From NCBI GenBank assembly GCA_014526335.1, contig JACTAT010000107.1:124001-188000 (forward strand): 64,000 bases of DNA, given 5' to 3'. Under the pieces are notes generated by a model. The model saw only the letters and a list, made by a program, of their open reading frames with translations, was not told where the DNA came from and did not search any database. Below, one piece after another: positions 57,401 through 64,000 of the stretch (positions within the stretch are counted from its first letter, which is position 1; every line of letters starts with the position of its first letter). The translations under genes and the position numbers were made by a program. The stretch comes from Chrysaora quinquecirrha. Lineage: Eukaryota > Cnidaria > Scyphozoa > Semaeostomeae > Pelagiidae.

Positions 57401-60400
57401 AACCTTTACTCAGGTCACATGATCATACCGTTGTTTTCGCCATCATGGGGTTGTTCAGCTGCTTCCTTTTCCTTCTTTCAAATGGCAATCTCTCTTGATT
57501 CAGAAAGGAGTGGGAATTCAAGTGAAGTCTTAAGAAAGGAAAATGACTCATCAGCTCCCCCCCCCCCCCAATTTGGGCGAATTACAAAATCTATTTTTGA
57601 GAAAACTGGGGTGCGCACGTCCCCCCATTCCACCCCGTGGTGCCGCCCCTGGATACCAGGGTCAAATAAAAGCGGCAATGGCTTTGCGTCCACGTTTCTT
57701 TTTTTATAAGAACAAAGTATATAAGAACATAAGGCTTCAGAGGCTGAAAAGTTAAGAACATGCTAAGAACATTACAAGGCTTTGTGAAGCTAGAAAAGAT
57801 TAGAATTCAATATCTTAAGTGTCGCTGTCCTATTCTCCACTCTAGAAAACAGGTAAACTATCAATCATTGTGACTATATGTGAAATTTTTACATGGGCAT
57901 CCCTTTTCGTAGCAATTATCACCAAATTTGAAAAAACAACAGCTTTCAAAAAGCAAGAAAATATGTTAAGAACATTTTGAGCCTTCAAATCGAAAAAATT
58001 AAGAACATTGCATTGCTTTCTTCAATTTCAGTGTTCTTATATAAAAAAAGGTGTAGTGCTTTATTTTTACTAAGGACGATACTCATCGTTTCTAACTTTC
58101 CAGAATTCTAGTAACGAATTTGCATAAAGTTTTTTAAGTTGTTTTTGGAGTGAAATGCCAAGCATGATTCATGGTAAAAGTTTCGTCGAGCTGCACAAAA
58201 CTTAAGTATGACGAAATGGAATCGAAAAATCTTCGGTGTAAACGATTGAAACGTACATATTTTTATCCCTGCGTTGATCATTGAAGAGGCGGTTACAGCA
58301 CGGGCGAAATTAGCATGGCATCATCCCGTACAAGATGCCCAGTAACGTGAAGAATGTGTACTTTCTACAATATAGTTGAGAGTGCCAATGCAACGCGATG
58401 AGATATCATTGTAGTGGAGGGTGCGAACTATCGTGAATGGTTATCATCAGTATAATATCATCAATATCACCAATATAATATCAATATAATATAATATCAA
58501 TATAGTATAATATCATCAATATAATATCATCGGTATGCGCAGTGGAGGATGCGAGTTATCGTGGATGACTATCATCAGTAATTTGGAGGGTTATCTTCTG
58601 TACTGTGGAGGTATGTAATCTGTACAGTGGAGGGTGCTAATGATAAAAGTATTTTGGAGGGTTATCATCAGTACTGTGGAGAGGGATATCATCTGTAACG
58701 TGGAGGCATCTCATCCGTACAGGAGGCTGCCTGCAACATGGAGAGTCATCATCAGTACAATGGAGGGTTGTGACTATTAGCTACTGAAGTGTTGCTTGGA
58801 AATTGCATGGTTTGCAATTGCATGGTATTAAATTTTGCAAGTTGAATTCAGCATTGATTTATAAAATATTACCTTGGTTTTCATGCTTTTAATCGCGTCA
58901 TTTTGCATCCTTTTATCGGCATCTTTATTCGATGTGAAATATTCTCTGAGAAAGGTTGCCCATGGACTTGTCCTGAATTGAACCCCAACAGCCGTATCTG
59001 AATTTTTGATGTCGTCTTTCACTAACAGTTCCAAACCGATTTGTGTTAAATCCTTCCAGTAATATCGTAGCATCATTTGATCCATCAGTATGCCTGAAAA
59101 AGCGTATTAATATGTGTTACTAATATGACATTCAATTGTCTTGAGCAGTACAAAATTTAAAGAAACAGCGGAAACATTTTCGGATATGCTTGAAAGCTTT
59201 TTTCGACGTACGCTCCTCAGTCTATGAACGTCAGAAACATACCAAGGTGGATAGCTACTGGCAGAATTTTTACCCAGATGCCGATTGAAAAAGAAAGTAG
59301 CGCTAACTTGACATTGTGTTTTAAACACCAATCAGCTTGCGGGAAGACCTTTAATTAATCCTATGTCTTCCCGCTGTATCCCACAAGCTGATTGGTGTTT
59401 AAAACACAAAGCTACTTAGCGCTACTTTCTGATTGGTGCTTTTCAATTGGCATCGTGTACACGGATCACATTATAAGGAACCTACATGCAGAAGGCCTGA
59501 AAATTTAAATACTATTAAAGATAAAATCGCTAAAGATCTTTTCAATCTTGAATATTTTCATCACTGCAAAACATTAAGAATTAGACAATTTTTACTTTAG
59601 GAACCAAGCCTTGAGCTACAATCTTGGACAAAATATATTGGAACGGCCTAAAATAGTATTGCTATTATCTATTGATTCCCCCTTCTCCCCCGTTACAATG
59701 TTGTTTCGTACAAAAGTTGTCTTACTCTACTACCAACATGGTTTCCGGGGTAAAAGGGGGAAGAATTGGAGTTATGGAACTAGAAAATCAATGGAATAGG
59801 CCATATTCCTTAAAGAAAATGACTTGTTCCAAATATTTTGTCCAAGATTGCAGGTTCTTCATGAAATTAAAAGCGTGTAAGTCTAAAGTTTTTAAATTCT
59901 GAGGGTCTCTAGATTTAGGTTTCTTATAGCTCAAAGTCACATGCAAAAGCCCTTTAAACACAAGTTGCATAATAACGAGAGAGCATATAGTCCTCGAGAG
60001 CTTTGCAATGGAAGTCAGGTTTAAAGTATTTTTGCGTTAATATTACTTGGGCTTGTTTTGATAAAGCATAATATTATTACTCTTTTCAACTGCTACCCTG
60101 AAATTTTCGTTCCTGAAATTTGACAAACACTGCACAAAAGTTTTTTTTCGAATTTTCTTCTCAATTTCATATCATGCTTTAGTCTCGGACAACGGATGGA
60201 AATTATTCGCAGCAAATTTCCAAGAAGCCTTGCAAAGCTAAGTTTGGATGGTTGGCGAAGCGATGCATGCAGTACATGCGACATTTATCTGAGTAAAAAT
60301 ATCGAGCATGCAACAATTGTGCGACTAAATTGCCCCTCAAATTTAATCTAATAAACATCTTACCACTTATATCCTCGTTCTTCAGTGCTTCTCTAAGTGA

Positions 60401-63400
60401 GCTGATATTACGGTACTCTAAAACATGAATAAGCATTTTTCAGTTAATTTTGAATTTGCCCCGAATTTGCTTGCTCAGGCAATTTTTTATTAGAATTTGA
60501 ATGCTTCAAATATCAGTTTTGATCAAGGATATCACGTTGAATCTGTCCAACAATGAAATCAAATGAAACAGAGGTCAGATCTGCAGAGTCACGTCAGGTC
60601 AGCGGCTGGTAACTTCATTGTTCGACATACTTACAGCATTGCGGGGGTTACCTCATTGTTTGACATACTACATTGTTCGTTTACCCCCCAGTTTTCTACC
60701 ACTGAATTTTCAAAATTTGTTGACCCATTTATAGCAATATCTAAGATTTGCGGGCCCAATTTAAGCGCTGTTTAGCATCTGAGAAACGCTAAAAATGATA
60801 GAAATCAAACGAAATAAAATCAAGCAAATTATGAACTTAATCAAAAATAGTAAAGTCATATGAAATTTTACCAAATCATATCAAATGAAAATTAGTCAGA
60901 CCTGATTTATCCAAAACACCAAGCAAGCAGAATCAAGTCACATGAAATCGAGGTCAAATAAAGTTAATGCAAACTAAATCAAATCAAATCAAATCTGCTT
61001 GAAAACAAAACCTACCAATAGGAATTCCACCATCACGATGAACAATATTCAATTCATACTTAAGTATTCCATGATCCAACAAACCAACCTTAGATAAGAT
61101 ATTGGTTACTCTAGCTTGTGTTTACAATGGACATCGGACGCTCAGGGGCGTGGGGCCGACATCTGGGGATGTCGAGTGAGGGTGAACATTGGGCGATACC
61201 CCCCAATTGAGTGGATACATTTAATGCGGAATAGTGTGCCGGAGGCAATCGACGTGGAGAATACCATCATTGTACCGTGGAGGGATACCATCAGTAACGT
61301 GGAGGATTATCAACAGCAACAAGGAGAATTTTCGTAAGCTGATTATCCTTGGATGGATATAATAAGTAACATGAAAGGTCATCATCATTAACGTAAACGG
61401 TCATCATCAGCAACGTGAAAGGTCATCATCAGTAACGTGAAAGGTCATCATCATTAACGTGAAAGGTCATCATCAGTAACGTGAAAGGTCATCATTAGTA
61501 ACGTTAAAGGTCATCATCAGTAACGTGAAAGGTCATCATCATTAACGTGAAAGGTCATCATCAGTTACGTGAAAGGTCATCATCAGTAACGTGAAAGGTC
61601 ATCATCAGTAACGTGAAAGGTCATCATCAGTAACGTGAAAGGTCATCATCAGTAACGTGAAAGGTCATCATCAGAAACGTGAAAGGTCATCATCAGTAAC
61701 ATGAAAGGTCATCATCATTAACATGAAAGGTCATCATCAGTAACGTGAAAGGTCATCATCAGTAACGTGAAAGGTCATCATCATTAACGTGAAAGGTCAT
61801 CATCAGTAACGTGAAAGGTCATCATCAGTAACGTGAGAGGTCGTCATCAGTAACGCGGAATGTCATCATCAGTAACGTGAAAGGTCATCATCAGTAACGC
61901 AGAAGGTCATCATCAGTAACGCAGAAGGTCATCATCAGTAACGTGAAAGGTCATCATCGGTAACGTGAAAGGTCATCATCAGTATCGCGGAATGTCATCA
62001 TCAGTAACGTGAAAGGTCATCATCAGTAACGTGAAATGTCATCATCAGTAACGTGAAAGGTCATCATCAGTAACGTGAAAGGTCATCATCAGTAACGTGA
62101 AAGGTCATCATCAGTAACGTGAAAGGTCATCATCATTAACGTGAAAGGTCATCATCAGTAACGTGAAAGGTCATCATCAGTAACGTGAAAGGTCGTCATC
62201 AGTAACGCGGAATGTCATCATCAGTAACGTGAAAGGTCATCATCAGTAACGCAGAAGGTCATCATCAGTAACGCAGAAGGTCATCAGTAACGTGAAAGGT
62301 CATCATCAGAAACGTGAAAGGTCATCATCAGTAACATGAAAGGTCATCATCATTAACATGAAAGGTCATCATCAGTAACGTAAAAGGTCATCATCAGTAA
62401 CGTGAAAGGTCATCATCATTAACGTGAAAGGTCATCATCAGTAACGTGAAAGGTCATCATCAGTAACGTGAAAGGTCGTCATCAGTAACGCGGAATGTCA
62501 TCATCAGTAACGTGAAAGGTCATCATCAGTAACGCAGAAGGTCATCATCAGTAACGCAGAAGGTCATCATCAGTAACGTGAAAGGTCATCATCGGTAACG
62601 TGAAAGGTCATCATCAGTATCGCGGAATGTCATCATCAGTAACGTGAAAGGTCATCATCAGTAACGTGAAATGTCATCATCAGTAACGTGAAAGGTCATC
62701 ATCAGTAACGTGAAAGGTCATCATCAGTAACGTGAAAGGTCATCATCAGTAACGTGAAAGGTCATCATCAGTAACGTGAAAGGTCATCATCAGTAACGTG
62801 AAAGGTCATCATCAGTAACGCGGAAGGTCATCATCAGTAACGCAGAAGGTCATCATCAGTAACGTGAAAGGTCATCATCGGTAACGTGAAAGGTCATCAT
62901 CAGTATCGCGGAATGTCATCATCAGTAACGTGAAAGGTCATCATCAGTAACGTGAAATGTCATCATCAGTAACGCGAATAGTCATCATCAACCAGCACTC
63001 GAGTCTGTGGGGTTATGAAGAGGGATATCACCAGCGATGCGGAGGATTTTCATCAAAATGTGGAGAAAATGATGGACTGTAGAAGGTTATCATCATTAGT
63101 AGAAAGTTTAGGTCTTGGGTTCAAAGCTATGTTAGCAGAGGGGAGTTGCAATAAATATACAGTCATGGTGGCATAAGCCATATACCACACATTATGGCAA
63201 ATTACAAAACCTTTAAATCGACTTATGATCGAACAGTACACAAATCTTTTCAACTAAGAGCAATCATTAAAGTTGACCTCGATACCTTTTTGCCATCAAA
63301 CTTCGTTTTCTCCGAAAGCACCGCTGACGTCATAGATGATGTAAGCGAGGCTGTAAATATTCCACAAATCGAAACACCAATGGCAATCCAAATAACTGAA

Positions 63401-63442
63401 AAAGCTCGACCAGCTGCTGTCTTTGGGCATTTATCACCATAC
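54271..63442 (-). CDS. Ionotropic-glutamate-receptor-like channel with GYGD pore, 3' part
   Basis: Six exons on the minus strand, 63442-63286, 61088-61016, 60417-60364, 59093-58873, 56621-56423 and 54440-54271, join without a phase error (entry phase 1, then 0,1,1,0,1) into about 290 residues and TAG. The first completes a split codon to read G-YGDKCPKTAAGRAF, a K+-channel-type filter, then the M3-like helix AFSVIWIAIGVSICGIFTAS / LTSSM, whose TASL aligns with the TANL of glutamate receptors. The next three encode ligand-binding lobe S2 (VGLLDHGILKYELNIVHRD; ISGILMDQMMLRYYW; TAVGVQFRTSPWATFLREYF). Exon 5 has the last membrane helix (KKLIYYIGLSSLVTVAIGCL). Exon 6 is a charged coiled-coil tail (EKAEKLESMRRRIEESVLK). 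Amino-terminal domain, S1, M1 and pore helix lie beyond 64000. Plasma-membrane location is expected. Confidence 0.82.
54957..55353. mobile_element. GTTCCTTA-type MITE
   Basis: Starts ACGCTTTCTTATTTATTAGG after TA and ends TTTATAAAAAAAAAGCG. AGTTCCTTA(A/T) recurs at least six times. Same family as 8415 and 30661; lies in the last intron of the channel gene. Confidence 0.7.
55356..56420. other. Intron of the channel gene, no other feature
   Basis: Nothing beyond short unsupported frames was seen. Confidence 0.4.
56423..56621 (-). CDS. M4 exon of the channel
   Basis: TTTTTTTTAG then VPNPDLPKPVTTSPFSSPV, a hydrophobic helix of about 20 residues, and a basic stop-transfer end (ELMKKLYGSRKAIKN). 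Ends AATG|GTTAGT. Confidence 0.78.
57260..57415. repeat. Partial copy of the 1820-2241 MITE
   Basis: Shares CTAAGGAAATTGTTCCCAGA, TTTCCTT..TTACGTAT and GCCATCTTTTCCGGAAAC with the tandem pair near 2 kb. Confidence 0.6.
57691..58053. mobile_element. TATAAGAAC-type MITE, copy 4
   Basis: Ends TTTCTTTTTTTATAAGAAC and GTTCTTATATAAAAAAAGG. AAGAACAT recurs through the interior (ten or so times), often near GAGGCT or GAGCCT. Lies in an intron of the channel gene. Confidence 0.7.
58260..58800 (+). repeat. Degenerate minisatellite (GTGGAGGGTTATCATCAGTA)
   Basis: GTGGAGG(G/A)(T/A)(T/A)ATCATC(A/T)GTA-like units are irregularly spaced, with an inner AATATAATATCA array (58450-58530). The core ATCATCAGTAACGTGGAGG also appears at 61250-61320 and resembles the 22-bp minisatellite, so both may share an origin. 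Confidence 0.65.
58873..59093 (-). CDS. Ligand-binding lobe S2 exon of the channel
   Basis: Between ACGCTTTTTCAG and ACCAAG|GTAATA, 221 nt. Contains the acidic residue in GILMDQMM at the position where glutamate receptors contact the ligand amino group, then GVQFRTSPWATFLREYF, typical of lobe S2. Confidence 0.8.
59107..59460. repeat. Dispersed repeat plus palindrome
   Basis: 59107-59240 is a minus-strand copy of the CTGACG..GTCAGACG family. 59285-59440 is an inverted pair (TTGTGTTTTAAACACCAATC with GATTGGTGTTTAAAACACAA; TAGCGCTA). Inside an intron of the channel gene. Confidence 0.65.
59470..59950 (-). repeat. GTTCCTTA-type MITE, degraded
   Basis: ATTATAAGGAACCTACATGC, GAAGGCC and AAATCGCTAAAG match the 30661 copy; the far end near TTTCTTATAGC is unclear. 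An unrelated segment lies in the middle. Confidence 0.45.
61375..62990 (+). repeat. 22-bp minisatellite, about 70 units
   Basis: Units AGGTCATCATCAGTAACGTG + AA repeat with point variants (CATTAACG, GCAGAAGG, GCGGAATG, GGTCGTCATC). Variant strings recur as blocks 352 bp (16 units) and 283 bp apart (13 units less 3 bp), showing higher-order duplication. It fills most of the intron between the pore exon and the first S2 exon of the channel gene. Confidence 0.97.
63286..63442 (-). CDS. Pore and M3 exon of the channel
   Basis: The acceptor TTCATTGCTCTTAG is followed by G TAT GGT GAT AAA, so an upstream exon ending in GG gives GYGD. Ends GGCAAAAAG|GTATCG in phase 0. Without splicing the frame would read RYGDK, so the split codon is what restores the filter glycine. 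Confidence 0.8.
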
Positions 63443-64000
63443 CTAAGAGCAATGAAATATATAGTCGTCAGATAAAGCCGATCCAATGAGATACAACCGT
63501 CAAGATGACGTTGTCGCAAGAACGCGGAATATCAAGAGGCGGGAAAATAACTAGTACCCAGATTATTTGTCTGCTCGCGATGTCTTCTTCACTTGTGTCG
63601 TCCTGTTGCTAAAACATCCTCCTTTGAGCAACAGGATGCGACCGAAAATAAGAATGCCGTCTTTGTCAAAAAGGTACCTAAGCGTGTCATAATTTCGACA
63701 AAGAGTATCTTATGCCACACCCTACAAACGCCCATTTTTCATTGTAATGTGATGGTGGTTTTCGTCTAGGAGGATTCGCTCGGAGCAAGGTTGAACACTT
63801 TTCTGGAATCTGCCTAAGAGTTTTGATTAAAATCTGTTATTTAGCATTAATGGGTGATGTGCTCACATACGCGGGCATAAGTATGGGGCTAGATTTAGAA
63901 GTGAGCTCGAGCTCACAATATGATTCCGGGTTGGTTCTTTTCGCAGTTCATTCGATAGGTCCCCATAACAATGGCGAAATACAACATTAATAGAACTTTC
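63443..64000 (-). other. Intron upstream of the pore exon, with a hairpin
   Basis: No exon encoding M1 or the pore helix was found before the window edge, so the gene continues off the right side. 63600-63640 holds an inverted repeat (TCCTGTTGCT / AGCAACAGGA) with a 16-base loop. Confidence 0.45.

Noticed and set aside
61375..62990. CRISPR-like array
   Set aside because: Units are contiguous 22-bp repeats without spacers, in a eukaryotic intron; it is a minisatellite.

Overview
This is eukaryotic nuclear DNA, almost certainly from an animal and most likely an anthozoan cnidarian (stony coral or relative). Evidence: AT-rich sequence, short coding exons joined by phase-consistent GT-AG introns, a mitochondrial Rieske protein typical of animals, a secreted LamG plus PAN protein of a kind common in corals, and very dense non-autonomous DNA transposons. 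The organism call is inference; no species is claimed. Most long open frames are satellites, foldback elements or chance.

Five pieces of real coding sequence can be supported. (1) 4880-4981 (-): a lone exon resembling importin-4. (2) 23152-23756 (+): the last exon of the mitochondrial Rieske iron-sulfur protein, complete to its stop, with a poly(A) signal at 23860. (3) 25738-39252 (+): a seven-exon gene of unknown function, 336 codons, with a C2HC zinc-finger-like exon and one GC-AG intron. (4) 46537-42929 (-): a complete three-exon gene for a 329-residue secreted protein, signal peptide then LamG/concanavalin-like domain then PAN/Apple domain. (5) 63442-54271 (-): the last six exons of an ionotropic-glutamate-receptor-like channel whose pore reads GYGD, the potassium-channel signature; its 5' half lies beyond the right edge.

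Layout: 1-23 kb is repeats and unassigned DNA apart from the importin-like exon. 23-39 kb holds the Rieske exon and the unknown gene, whose introns are packed with inserted elements (LINE tail, pogo-like, mariner-like, Harbinger-like, a large foldback). 39-43 kb is three tandem arrays (44, 130 and 69 bp). 43-47 kb is the secreted-protein gene. 47-54 kb is SINEs, CAT-rich low complexity, MITEs and a Penelope-like fragment. 54-63.5 kb is the channel gene, one intron of which carries a 1.6-kb, 22-bp minisatellite.

The most interesting signals are the potassium-channel-type pore in a glutamate-receptor fold; Harbinger-like element ends that form the stop codons of two neighbouring genes; a MITE superfamily in which the short motif at the terminal repeat differs between families and is repeated through the interior; and a minisatellite that tiles the octamer AAAGGTCA every 22 bp.
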